This document shows positions 9,801 to 19,037 of a stretch of 41,714 nucleotides of DNA, in pieces (position 1 is the stretch's first letter; each line of letters starts with the position of its first letter). Location of the stretch: the IMG/VR virus record IMGVR_UViG_3300025030_000219, positions 1 to 41,714 of that record; one strand, given 5' to 3'. A program made the position numbers and the translations under genes. Under the pieces are notes generated by a model. The model ran no database searches. It worked only from the letters and a program-made list of their open reading frames with translations, and had not been told where the DNA came from. This stretch comes from a virus.

Positions 9801-12800
9801 AAATCACCAACACATCCCCGTGCTGAACATTGGCAACCGCCCCGGCCCCCACGGTAGGTTGCAGCACCCGGTCATCCACAATCTCATTGCCCGGAGCACC
9901 TAGCTCAAACTTGCTGGCTGTGAAGCCCCACCCTGAGCAGATAGTCCCTGCCTCGTTTCGTTCATTGGAGGGGGCGGCTGAGAGATGAGCCTGCACACCG
10001 GTAATAGGGATGTTCCCGTGGCCCTCAAAGGCCATAACCTTCAAGGATCCCTCACCAGGGAGACCAGCCCAGATCCCGGGGGAATCGGCATCAGGAGCCG
10101 TGGACCGAGCCAAGAAAGTGAACGGAATGGGAAACCCCCCAAAGAGACCGTTCGAGTACCGCAGAACATCTGACCAAGTTGAGAGGCCCACAGTGTAACC
10201 AACAGTGATATTCTCAATGGTCAATTGGGTCTGGAAAGGAATCCCGGACTGCGGATGCACATACCCCCGTCGTTTGGCCAGACGGAAGTCGATATCCTCA
10301 TGGAATGTGAGCCTGTCCTCATCCACCCAAGCAGTGACAGACTCGCCGGTAGCCGCCACATCGGTATCTATGGACACAGTGAACTCAAACCCATAGAGCA
10401 TCTCTCGCCGCCAAGGCAGAACCAGGGCATGTGGCAAGAACCACTGATTTGGAGGACCAAACCCCCACGGCATGAAACCTGTCTGGCTGATGATGATCTC
10501 ACGGTTGTTGACCCACACGGGATCTGGTGGGGCTTCGCTAGTCCCATAGACAATGGCGGGTACTGGAGGGGAAACCAGCACAAAGCCCTGGTAATCTGTG
10601 ACCGTTACCGTGGCCCCCTGAATCTGAATCGTCAGGGCAAGCTCACCCCCGGCCCCGGCTGATGGGAGCGGGTTTGGTCCAAGGGGTCCGTTGACAATGT
10701 CCACATCTCGCCGAGCGTACAACCGGATTGTGATGATGTTGTTGGACCGGGGGGGAACCAGGGACCAGATATCATTGAAGTTCCCAACCCCGACACCCGT
10801 ACCGTCGTTCAAAGCAATCTGGCCAACCGAAGTGAAATCCAAAACAGTACGCCCAAGAGCCAGATCCTCATAAACCCGAACCCCCGGGGGGGGCGGAACC
10901 ACAAGTTGGGGTTGGGCTGGGTATTGACCCATCGTATAGGCCAACGCATTCTCGGCCACATACCGAATGGGAGAACTCTGAAGTGTTCGAGTCACAAACC
11001 TCGGAGGTTCCAAACGTGACCCTTGCACCACAACACTGACATCTCCGACAGACCAGATGCCTTGAGGACCAGGAGTAGGCCCACCCCCAGTAGAGAAAGG
11101 TCCGGCTCCCGTCGAGGTCTCGACAAACAACAGATCATAGCGTCGAAGGTCGGTGACACCCCGAGCCGGAGGGGTGTTGGGAGCCATATCCTGAAGGGTC
11201 AGGAGTGTGGCCGGTTCCGACCCCAGAAAACCCAAAGCCGGATTGATAGCCGGAACCACTGAACCATCAATGGCCAGCACCTCATCCGGGTACACGGCAC
11301 TGGTTGGGAAAGGCGGACCAGCACCGGCTGGGCTTTCCGCTGCCATGACTTCGGCAATCTCTTCTGAGACCTGAGCAAAACGATCCAGTTCAGTGTTGCT
11401 GATTTTCATGTATGGGATCTGATAATCCCCGCTGTCATCCTGATATTTCCCTTCCAGGGCAGGAACCAACAATGGACTCTGGGAGGTGTAAAGAAACTCT
11501 ACCGAACCCTCTACTGAACCCATCGGGTCTGGGGGGTTCTGCCCGAACATCTCCCTGAGACCAAAGAAAGAAGGGTCTTGGAATGATGGCAGAGTAGTAT
11601 CCACTACTCTGCCATCTCCAACGATCTTCACATCAAAGCCAGAACGATAGATGTCGGATCCGGCTGTGAGTGTGGCCAGTTGTTGGGGGGTCATTGCCAC
11701 AGTTGGATCTATGGTGCCGGAAGCAATCAGAATGGGAGCTACCGCGAAGAGTGTGTCCCCTTGTTCAATAGGGAACAGATGTGCCGGGGTTCCAGAAGCC
11801 GTAGTCGTGCCTACCAGGACCAGATCTGGATCGTTGATGGCTGCTCCAGCCGAGGTCTGGAAACGAATGGCACACCCGTACTGCACATCTCGCACGAACA
11901 ACCCGGTGTAGGTGCTCCTACCCAGAATGTTCACCAACTCGGGAGTGAACCCCTTGTAGACCTTTCCGTCCGGTTGTCCCCAGAACACTTGATCCCCAGG
12001 CTGGAAACTGGGAACTGCCAAAGTTGGATCGCCACCCGTAGCCGAGGGTTCCTCGCCCGTCCCGAAACCACTACCCAGGAGTGTTGTTTCATCCGGATAA
12101 CCCGTGACTGGATTGATGTCCACTTCGGAAAACAAGGCAGGGAGCACCACCACACATGGACCCACGATAGCTACAGAAGCACCGTTCAAGAATGCCCCTG
12201 CGGGGATCCCGTTCGGGAAATAGCCCCAGATGCGTCCCCTGGCCCGTCGCCGAAGAAGGGCAGCCTCCTGAACATTCTCAATGGCCCCAAGAACTGGATT
12301 GGCAAGTTGGCCTATGGCCCTCCCGGAAGTCTTCTGATCTTCTCCATCAATCACCCGACCCCAGGTATAGACACCCACGTCGCCAGCAGGAATGTCAGCT
12401 CCTGCTCCGGGGAACGTCCGGAAGAACGCATGGGTCGTAGTTGGGAACAGTCGGGAGTATCTTTGCAAACCCCCCATGCGGAGGTAGCGACCTTTCATGT
12501 GCATCTTGAAGAAAGGCAGGGTCAACTGGAAAGTGAACCAGATGCGGCCAGGGCCAATCAGAACGATGTCATCCACGTCGTTCTGAACCCGCTGTTTCTG
12601 TTGACTCTGGGCTTGGTCCATCCAGTTCGAGCCGAGAATGTCTCCGTCTACCTCCCCGTCAGTCAAGGTCAACGAACCAGGATTCACCAAGGCATCGGCC
12701 TGAACGGGTTGGTAACTCAAGCCTGGTTGAGCCACGTTGAAAGCGGCCAGGAACACATCACCCCACACAAATCTGGGATTGAGGTTCCCGGTCACATCGT

Positions 12801-15800
12801 CTTCATAGCCAGGGGGGGCAAAGTCTCTACCACGGCCCACCCAGAAACGGAACTTCCCATCCCGGTCCCCGACAAAGCCCCCGGAGATGGTTTCAAGGAT
12901 TTGCTCGAAAGAGACAATGGCCGTGTTGTAGAAGTCCAGGAAGGTTCTGGCCGCCCGATCTTTCGCCAGTAGGTGTTTTCGTTCGTAGAGTAAACCCACC
13001 CGACCTTGTTGCCAGTTATTCGTCCCACCCGTGGATGCTTTGAAAGCCCCGCCTGCGGGTTGTTTGGCAGTGATCTCCTGAATCGCTTCCTGAGTTGCCT
13101 CCACCAAGAAAGACCTGAGGGGTAAGGCTCGCCAATAAAACGTATCAGGGCTATTGAATGTATAGGTGGCTGTCAGCAACCCCCCCAGCAGACCATTACG
13201 CCCATCTGGGAGTGTGACGTGCAAGAAGTCCATGTAGACCCTTGGCAACACCACCACTCCATCCTGCCAGAAGGGTTTGATGGACCGGAGCCGAGTGAAA
13301 GACAAACTCAACCGTTGTCCCGGCCCAAGAGGGTCAATACCGGGGTCCAAGAGCCTGACCAAGCCGGTATCAGGATTCAGGTCATACTCGACCCCCTGAA
13401 TCAGTGTCCGACCAGGCTGTGCTTGACCCGAAGGATCAAGTTCCCCATAGAGCACCAGTTCGTAGCTCTCGCCTTGCAACACCGGTCCGCATCCCAGGAA
13501 TTCCCGAGCTTCCGGGGGATAGACAGGACGATAAGAGAGCTTGACAGTCGGCGGAGTAGACATCGTGAAAGCTGACTGGAAAGCAGAGGCTACGGAAATC
13601 TGGGAGCGGGTCCCATCTTCAGAAAGGGTGGTCTGAGTAACGGTGAACGGACACCCACCAACCTCCAGAATGTGTCCGGGAATGGCAAACTGGGTGAGGT
13701 CACCCAGAAACACAATCTCTTTCTGACCACGGTTTACAGGCTCAAAGGGGAACACGGAGGTGTCAATCACGGACATGAACCCGGCGGGGGCCGTTGTGAC
13801 TACCGGGGTAGACCCATCCGGGTCTACCACCGTCGTGATAGGGGCCGCCGTGATGAGGGTTATGACATCATTGCCCGGAGATCGAGTGCCTTCTTCGATC
13901 ACGGTCGGGGGGAAGATGCCAACCGATGTGACATCTCCCTTTTGAACCTGAACCCGAACCTTCTGGTGCCCAACCTTCTGGATTTCCTCTACCATCCGAG
14001 AAGGATAGTAGGTCAGACTCTTGATGTAGTGGCAGATCTCTCCCAATCGGATCATCTGTCCGGGGGTGAATTCTGCCACTCGATTCCCACGCAAACCAAA
14101 CCGATCTTGGGCGGCCTTGATGTAGAAAGGTGGCCGATAGGCTGGCTTCTGACTGCCCTCATAGGCTCTCTCCCCACCCCGAGCCTCATAGACGGCATAG
14201 TTAACCGTGACCTTGACGTATGTCGGAATGTCCCGATAGAACTTAATTCGACCTGCGCCCCCAAGAGCCGGGGGATAGTCCACAGTGCAATCCACACGTC
14301 CCCCGATGTTTTGCATCGTGGCCCCGCTGTAGATCACGGGATCAATGGACTGGTCCACGGTATCCAGAGCCGTGTTGAACTGATAGGTGTTTGCTGATAT
14401 CTGGGTGGCAACATCCCCCCGAATGGACACCGGGAGAAACTCCACGATCTGCGCGCCTATCTTGCGACCCTCCAAATCGGCTCGCCAGTATCGCACCTCA
14501 ACCACAGACCCCCGTGTCAGGGGTGAGTGGAAAGCGAAAGCACAGAGCAGCGGATTCAAACCGACATCCTGCTGTTGCTCCGTGACCATTTGCTCGACGA
14601 AATACAGCCGCTGCCCTGCCTGGGCAACCATGTCTGCTGCTGACAGGTTCAGGCTCCCATCCCTGGGGTTGTACTCAGCCTGGCCCGCCAGCAATACAGC
14701 AGGGTCCAGGAATTCTTCCACGTACCAAACCCGAGAAGCGGTCATGGCAGATAGGACCGTAGTTCCGAACTTCAGTCGTCCCTGTGGGACAAGAACCCCA
14801 CCCACGAGGACATCTGCCAACAGATACTCGATCCCGTTTCCACCTCCGGGGTCTGGACTGAAGACGTTGACCCCCGTAAGGCCAGCCCCGTGTTGGAGCA
14901 GTTGTGTTCCCACTCGGATCGAGAAATTCTGACCGGCCCATCGAAGAACATCGGTGGTAGGCACCTCCAACGAATCATTCGCCAGAGTGCCTAGATTCTG
15001 TTGTTCTAATCCTGTCAGGGTAGCCCAGGTTCCTGTGACCTCCTGAACTAACCCAAACCGCAAAGTGATTGTGCGCCCACTAGCCAAAGCCTCGGTCATG
15101 TCCGCCACGGGCCGGTTTGCCGTTTGGGCTGCGGCATCGGCTGGAACAACACCCACTAGGGCCAGGATCTGAACCTGGAAAGGTTCATCGAGGAGATGGT
15201 TGAACCCCTTGTAAATCTGATCCGCGACTACCCGTGGGTCATATACCGCTTGGGTGTATCCGGCATAGAGTTCCCAAGTGACCGGTTGTGGGGTCGAAAG
15301 GAGAAACACCGGCTGAACCGTGATGGTCGTACCGCCACCCGAAACCACATCATAGGAGCCAACAAGATCTCCAGAGGTGATTTTGAGTCGGTTGCCCGAA
15401 GTTGCTGGGAAATTGGCAAAGGGATCTGTGAACACCCCGGACCCGGCTACACACGTTCCGGATCCCCCATAGATTAAGCGTTCGCCGAGCCGCTCGATGA
15501 GCAGAGCTTGGCCAGGAGTCCCCCTCTCGGGGAGAATATAGTCTGTCTCGGGATCCTGAAACTGGAAAGCCCCGCCGGTTTGGGCCAGATAGAGACCCCC
15601 ACCTATTCCCGGTGCTCCCAACATAGACTCGGCTACCACCCCGGCTGTTCCGAACCCGAGAGTCATAGTGGGTTTCTCAATGGTATCTGCCTGAGTTGTG
15701 CGCTCGACCCAATCGAACTTCTTCTGCTCGAACCGATGGATCACATCGACATAGTGTTGAAGCGGCTTGATGAGAGTCTGAATGGACTCTCCCTGGATGA

Positions 15801-18396
15801 TCTGGGTGACCAGGTTGAAGAACACTCCGTCATCCACTCCGGCGATGTCCTGAAGTGGTGGGGGATTCATAAACACAAAGGGGGATGGCTGAATGCTCTC
15901 CTGAAGAACCGCTCCTTCCACTCGGTCACGGGCCGCAAAATCCGGGGTCGCCTCTGACCGATCCAGATTCGTAGGACTCCGGAACAATCCTAGAGACACA
16001 CCCGAATCAGGAAGCCATGTGGGTATCCCTCCAACCACTCTCCAACCTGGAATGAACCCAAGTATGGCTGCCCCCCGAAGGTCCACTATGGAAACGGCCC
16101 CAAAGCCAATTTCCACACTCCCTGTTGCTATGTTCCCGGCAGATATCACGATCCGTCCGGCAACCTCAGTGACTCGGATGCCAGGCAGAGCCGGAACCGT
16201 ATCTGCCTGAATGCTTGCAGCCACTTCAGCAGCCGTGAAATATGCCTGAGTAGGGTTGAGCACCGTCAATGAGAAAGCGTCCCAGGCATAGGCCACACCA
16301 TCTATGGCATAGTAGAGAATCTGGTCGCCTTGAATCCCAGTGAATCGGAAGATGTCTCGACTCTTTGACCAGAGCCGAGCAACATTGGTATAGACCGCCG
16401 GAACCAACTCGGCCTGAAGGAAATAGAGATTGTCCCCCTGGAAGCGTTTGATGTCCGCAGACCCAATGACGATTCGGGAACCGGGATCGCCCGCCAATCT
16501 CTGACGAGTCACATACGCCTGACCCCGTCGAACCCGGAACAGATAATCAGGAAGGTCTGTCTCCCGATCCACCGGAGTCACTGTGTCACAGGCTCCTTTA
16601 CGGGAAAACACGATCAGGTCTCCGATGCCCGTTTGAGCCTGTCGGACTCGACCTGTGTTCTGTGTGATCAGAAGCAGGTCATCCCCACCAGGTCGGACAC
16701 TTCCGGGTGTGCCTCCCAAGATGGGAATTGCCCCGGTGCCATCAGGAGCTTCCAGAATGCCTGATACCCCGAGTCCCCGGTATGGGGTCAGAGGACTACC
16801 AAGCACGAAGTCAGTAGGGAGATACTGGGAGTCTGGGACATATAGATTGATATCCGTGCCCATGACGGCTGTGTTCCCAGCCGCATTGACAACGGCTACC
16901 GGACCCCGAGTCGGTTGGGGCACCTGATTCAGAGCCACCCCGTCATAGACCACCACCTCCCCAAGGAAATGCTTGTTGAACAGTGGGGACTGATAGTCCG
17001 ACCGGTCCAGGTCGGCTTGGTTGAACAGCAGTCGTCCCGTGGAAAGGGCTACCACTACCTCGCCTGAGTTCGGAACAATTGCCCCCAGAGCAACCTCAGT
17101 GTCCACCAACCGAGGTTGAAGGTATCGTCTGGATCCAAATCTGATGAATGGGTAGTCCGTTGGTCCGGGAATGGGGGCAAGGAACAAAGGTGTCTGAAAG
17201 GCATCCGCCATCAACCCGAGTACCCCGGTCTCAGTAGCCGAGAAACCCTTGTAGACGTACCAGACCATCTTGCCAGCATGGATCTTCACGAACTCCGGGT
17301 TGAACAACAGACGACCACTGGTTTGTCCCACCACAGCATTGACCGTGGGATCCACACCGAAGTCATAGGCACTTGCCACATCGACATCGGCCTTTACCCG
17401 GATGTTGTCTACTCCGACGCTGAAGATGGCCCCAGGAGCCGTCCCAACTCGAATCAAGGCATACTGATCGGGCACTGCCGAGTCGCCAGGTAACAAAGCA
17501 TTGATGGGCAGATTCTTGAGTTTCGGATTGAGCAAATAGACCGTGTCGAACAGCAACTGGCCCAAGTTCTTCGGAGCAGATCCCTTGTAGGGTGCCCAGC
17601 GTTGAAGCGACCCATCCCAACCGAAACGAGTCTCATACCTGTCGTTGCGGGTCCACCAAAACTTCGAGGAGGCCACGGTATAACGCACGATGATGATCTG
17701 GTCGGCCCGTTGTTGGGACAAGCCCCCACCCAGAGCCGTCAGAACTTGCTGAGCCGAACCTACAGGGGTCAGGGTAGTTCGGGTGAGTCTAACCAAGCCT
17801 GCATCGGCATCCTGGTCTACTGGGGTCAAGAGAACCACCATGTAAGGCTTGGTTCCCTGACGCCCAGCGGCCGGGTTATCCTCTGCAACCCAGCCGTCGT
17901 CATCGTAATCGTCCACGTCCCCACGGGCGATAACCAGAACCAGGATTGTCCCCAGACTCCGATCTCCGTCATCCGTGACTATCAGATGGTCGGTTCCATC
18001 CGTGAACGTCCCATAGGTGGCAGGAAGAGGAACCCCAGGCGGGGGTGCCAGAGGTGTGAGATCTTGGACAACCAGGGTGCCTTGTGGAATGACCCCCTCC
18101 CCGTCCTCAGACCACCATACAGGGTTGTCCACCAAAGCCAGATTGGACGTGTTCTGTGCCCAAACCAGATACTCTGTAGGGGATGTTCCAGGAGCCTCAA
18201 TGACTGCCGTTCGATACTGATCAGCGGCGGTATCCAGCAGTACCGGCTCCGGCCCATTCGCCAAGGTCCGGGTATAAATTGCAGGAATCCGACGACAATC
18301 TCGGATCACACCCGTCGCAGGTTCACCCGTTGTTGGGCGGTTGACTGGAGGAATCCGAGATCCCTGAAGCACGCTACCTGAAAAATCAAAGCCCAT
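6883..18396 (-). CDS. Giant 3837-residue virion protein, probably baseplate or tail-tip
   Basis: An uninterrupted 11.5-kb frame from an ATG at 18394-18396; a GGGAGGG stretch lies about 10 nt upstream. The protein is mostly short beta segments rich in Gly, Pro, Val and Asp, as in multi-domain tail proteins, with no clear signal peptide, membrane helix or coiled coil. Residues about 700-790 hold an 'AAEVAASIQ ... GRIVISAG ... GAAILGF' module also present in the gp25-like protein. Similar phrases recur ('GRLLFNPEFV' and 'GRLLFNQADL'; three 'YKGF' segments), suggesting internal duplication. The last 250 residues are more helical and basic. It lies between the spike region and the wedge genes, where tail proteins are expected. 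It could be a very large wedge protein, a fibre anchor or an adhesin; no family was recognised. Confidence 0.75.
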   Translation of the reverse strand: MGFDFSGSVLQGSRIPPVNRPTTGEPATGVIRDCRRIPAIYTRTLANGPEPVLLDTAADQYRTAVIEAPGTSPTEYLVWAQNTSNLALVDNPVWWSEDGEGVIPQGTLVVQDLTPLAPPPGVPLPATYGTFTDGTDHLIVTDDGDRSLGTILVLVIARGDVDDYDDDGWVAEDNPAAGRQGTKPYMVVLLTPVDQDADAGLVRLTRTTLTPVGSAQQVLTALGGGLSQQRADQIIIVRYTVASSKFWWTRNDRYETRFGWDGSLQRWAPYKGSAPKNLGQLLFDTVYLLNPKLKNLPINALLPGDSAVPDQYALIRVGTAPGAIFSVGVDNIRVKADVDVASAYDFGVDPTVNAVVGQTSGRLLFNPEFVKIHAGKMVWYVYKGFSATETGVLGLMADAFQTPLFLAPIPGPTDYPFIRFGSRRYLQPRLVDTEVALGAIVPNSGEVVVALSTGRLLFNQADLDRSDYQSPLFNKHFLGEVVVYDGVALNQVPQPTRGPVAVVNAAGNTAVMGTDINLYVPDSQYLPTDFVLGSPLTPYRGLGVSGILEAPDGTGAIPILGGTPGSVRPGGDDLLLITQNTGRVRQAQTGIGDLIVFSRKGACDTVTPVDRETDLPDYLFRVRRGQAYVTRQRLAGDPGSRIVIGSADIKRFQGDNLYFLQAELVPAVYTNVARLWSKSRDIFRFTGIQGDQILYYAIDGVAYAWDAFSLTVLNPTQAYFTAAEVAASIQADTVPALPGIRVTEVAGRIVISAGNIATGSVEIGFGAVSIVDLRGAAILGFIPGWRVVGGIPTWLPDSGVSLGLFRSPTNLDRSEATPDFAARDRVEGAVLQESIQPSPFVFMNPPPLQDIAGVDDGVFFNLVTQIIQGESIQTLIKPLQHYVDVIHRFEQKKFDWVERTTQADTIEKPTMTLGFGTAGVVAESMLGAPGIGGGLYLAQTGGAFQFQDPETDYILPERGTPGQALLIERLGERLIYGGSGTCVAGSGVFTDPFANFPATSGNRLKITSGDLVGSYDVVSGGGTTITVQPVFLLSTPQPVTWELYAGYTQAVYDPRVVADQIYKGFNHLLDEPFQVQILALVGVVPADAAAQTANRPVADMTEALASGRTITLRFGLVQEVTGTWATLTGLEQQNLGTLANDSLEVPTTDVLRWAGQNFSIRVGTQLLQHGAGLTGVNVFSPDPGGGNGIEYLLADVLVGGVLVPQGRLKFGTTVLSAMTASRVWYVEEFLDPAVLLAGQAEYNPRDGSLNLSAADMVAQAGQRLYFVEQMVTEQQQDVGLNPLLCAFAFHSPLTRGSVVEVRYWRADLEGRKIGAQIVEFLPVSIRGDVATQISANTYQFNTALDTVDQSIDPVIYSGATMQNIGGRVDCTVDYPPALGGAGRIKFYRDIPTYVKVTVNYAVYEARGGERAYEGSQKPAYRPPFYIKAAQDRFGLRGNRVAEFTPGQMIRLGEICHYIKSLTYYPSRMVEEIQKVGHQKVRVQVQKGDVTSVGIFPPTVIEEGTRSPGNDVITLITAAPITTVVDPDGSTPVVTTAPAGFMSVIDTSVFPFEPVNRGQKEIVFLGDLTQFAIPGHILEVGGCPFTVTQTTLSEDGTRSQISVASAFQSAFTMSTPPTVKLSYRPVYPPEAREFLGCGPVLQGESYELVLYGELDPSGQAQPGRTLIQGVEYDLNPDTGLVRLLDPGIDPLGPGQRLSLSFTRLRSIKPFWQDGVVVLPRVYMDFLHVTLPDGRNGLLGGLLTATYTFNSPDTFYWRALPLRSFLVEATQEAIQEITAKQPAGGAFKASTGGTNNWQQGRVGLLYERKHLLAKDRAARTFLDFYNTAIVSFEQILETISGGFVGDRDGKFRFWVGRGRDFAPPGYEDDVTGNLNPRFVWGDVFLAAFNVAQPGLSYQPVQADALVNPGSLTLTDGEVDGDILGSNWMDQAQSQQKQRVQNDVDDIVLIGPGRIWFTFQLTLPFFKMHMKGRYLRMGGLQRYSRLFPTTTHAFFRTFPGAGADIPAGDVGVYTWGRVIDGEDQKTSGRAIGQLANPVLGAIENVQEAALLRRRARGRIWGYFPNGIPAGAFLNGASVAIVGPCVVVLPALFSEVDINPVTGYPDETTLLGSGFGTGEEPSATGGDPTLAVPSFQPGDQVFWGQPDGKVYKGFTPELVNILGRSTYTGLFVRDVQYGCAIRFQTSAGAAINDPDLVLVGTTTASGTPAHLFPIEQGDTLFAVAPILIASGTIDPTVAMTPQQLATLTAGSDIYRSGFDVKIVGDGRVVDTTLPSFQDPSFFGLREMFGQNPPDPMGSVEGSVEFLYTSQSPLLVPALEGKYQDDSGDYQIPYMKISNTELDRFAQVSEEIAEVMAAESPAGAGPPFPTSAVYPDEVLAIDGSVVPAINPALGFLGSEPATLLTLQDMAPNTPPARGVTDLRRYDLLFVETSTGAGPFSTGGGPTPGPQGIWSVGDVSVVVQGSRLEPPRFVTRTLQSSPIRYVAENALAYTMGQYPAQPQLVVPPPPGVRVYEDLALGRTVLDFTSVGQIALNDGTGVGVGNFNDIWSLVPPRSNNIITIRLYARRDVDIVNGPLGPNPLPSAGAGGELALTIQIQGATVTVTDYQGFVLVSPPVPAIVYGTSEAPPDPVWVNNREIIISQTGFMPWGFGPPNQWFLPHALVLPWRREMLYGFEFTVSIDTDVAATGESVTAWVDEDRLTFHEDIDFRLAKRRGYVHPQSGIPFQTQLTIENITVGYTVGLSTWSDVLRYSNGLFGGFPIPFTFLARSTAPDADSPGIWAGLPGEGSLKVMAFEGHGNIPITGVQAHLSAAPSNERNEAGTICSGWGFTASKFELGAPGNEIVDDRVLQPTVGAGAVANVQHGDVLVISQGRNAAHPSTAKAGSYLVRHAVERTNIGASDHYRATAPNCYAGQDTGWAPFAFPKVVVYDPATWTLTITNFEVPNGFVHPGGTSGFGLPPGRVFILCDLTTLNDPVLATAQQSVIGAIYTAFTVVGTTAVLTLNPLAMFDAVGPIVAGVFAGLIQPGMQVSGMTRFPVNVSGEILGLPRNNCVAYDEALDNSVRGFRWLTFRGPTESVVHPAPGYVELSGAPGGGIQIVPAPGVVVPAYQPRQSNHQFILDELQPVYDRVVRSLDLYLTAAQWRVLNIPFGSALDGAGGSFVCLLPNTRFQLADNTGVVGHYAQAGVFLEPSVPRAALNLTEAYARVVDGNPAGGPDHSLPDPSPPMNDEDREIGMRELFRYTGLAVPEEVEFAIRRIRRFHDANTEASQNLIPLRFAYEIRRGRVSAYSTSRQKGLVTAANFTMNWEATKPAGTRAKAQDVWNDLTGPHNGTNLRPFDNADVNINPGDLFRLLDKEGQVVDEVEIESIQAGDQIRLAVPGLQATPDAGTYVGMRFEVWLRQAPVPHEQSNEQLLNLITDREVFRTDADWDPASPDYQKGGWVRDIIGGGAYSAAVNRLRDDLNAAGGVGGFTFGARGVQKGDIVLVDPLGWVPLDGLLPAPPEQGLRQFGDDGVAIRAPLFVAGGPSALDDNRGFYRVLKVDDTDALSPALVVNPETTFTGGAANVVFDPADPLRAYAVYPTVTASGLSGGIEGQMDLRPTRLRDPVTESFVQYQDLLTNYHSIRPFSYRVIRPSGLFSDEAIDLVLSTRERMLTLIEKLKGVMLGRKGGRYYIFQKDRHIHSLGIPTNPEVGWGLFTNALVENLLGHVETAPFLNCSDTISLLDRRVWILDTRLDSLMPDPGPPPDPLRMVRLVPPALAYTAYTDLVAGVLIRPVLPDRVNEVLDVSDLFRPVRYTWLNYRVHLTLGTLAGIERFDRELPERLAEQKRLLLLRETASRT

Positions 18397-18409
18397 GGGC
18401 TACGCGCCC

Positions 18410-18425
18410 TCCCTTGAGAGAGGGA
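18410..18425 (-). promoter_or_regulatory. Hairpin overlapping the ribosome-binding site of the giant gene
   Basis: On the minus-strand RNA, TCCCT (18421-18425) can pair with AGGGA (18410-18414) across a 6-nt loop. The 3' arm forms part of the AGGGAGGG stretch, the only Shine-Dalgarno-like sequence before the giant gene's ATG at 18396. The stem is only 5 bp, so any control of translation would be mild. No other use is apparent for this 32-bp gap. Confidence 0.3.
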
Positions 18426-18428
18426 TCA

Positions 18429-19019
18429 TCAAAGCACAACCGAGAAAGTCCCGCCAGAAGCGGCACTCCCAGACGACCCCGTTACTATTCCAGTACCCGT
18501 CCCCAACAACAGAAGGGCTGCAATCCCATTACCCAAGCCCGTAGTCATCTGAAGCAAAGCAGGTCCGGCCCCCATGACTGCTGCCATAGCTGCTTGAAGA
18601 GCAGCTATCAGGGTTGCTGCATTGGATATAGTCACCTTGGAAACATCCGTTCCTGACCCCACCCCCGAGGCCACTCCATTGTACTGTCCGAAAGTGCTGA
18701 ACGCCTGGGATATCCCTACTGTCACCACTGTCGCCAAACTTGGCGACAGTGGCCCGGCCATCCCGGCGGCCAAAAGGGCAACACTGATCACGGCGACAGT
18801 CGGGGGAACTAGGATCTTGCCCGTGACCACCCCAGTTCCTGAGAAACCAACCGCCCATCCGGTCATGGCTAGATTCTGTGGTTGATACAAGCCCCAGGCC
18901 GTCACCCCGGTAGCAATTCCCCAAGCCATCTGGTTGAAGCTGACCCCTGCAAAAGGGAATCCTCCAGATGCTTTAGCTGCCGACAAAGCGGCATACACAT
19001 TGGCAGAGGTCAGGGCCAT
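18429..19019 (-). CDS. Gly/Ala-rich hydrophobic small virion protein
   Basis: 196 aa, starting MALTSANVYAALSAAKASGG, with very low charge and long stretches of Gly, Ala, Val, Thr and Ser. Candidate helical hydrophobic stretches lie near residues 68-90 ('VPPTVAVISVALLAAGMAGP') and 135-170 ('AALQAAMAAVMGAGPALLQM'). The C-terminus is a Gly/Ser/Thr-rich repeat-like tail. It lies between the spike and the giant protein. It does not show the spaced PAAR-type pattern expected of a spike tip. It may be a membrane-active or packing protein of the tail tip, but this is speculative. The start follows the spike gene's stop by 18 bp. Confidence 0.6.
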   Translation of the reverse strand: MALTSANVYAALSAAKASGGFPFAGVSFNQMAWGIATGVTAWGLYQPQNLAMTGWAVGFSGTGVVTGKILVPPTVAVISVALLAAGMAGPLSPSLATVVTVGISQAFSTFGQYNGVASGVGSGTDVSKVTISNAATLIAALQAAMAAVMGAGPALLQMTTGLGNGIAALLLLGTGTGIVTGSSGSAASGGTFSVVL

Positions 19020-19037
19020 GGTTCACTCTACCGCCTG

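Noticed and set aside
11680-12972. Plus-strand open frame of 430 codons opposite the giant gene
   Set aside because: Same reason: antisense shadow, no ribosome-binding site of note and no recognisable domain.
18429-19019. PAAR-type spike tip
   Set aside because: The protein is in the right place, but it lacks the conserved His/Cys pattern and the length (about 90-100 aa) of PAAR proteins.
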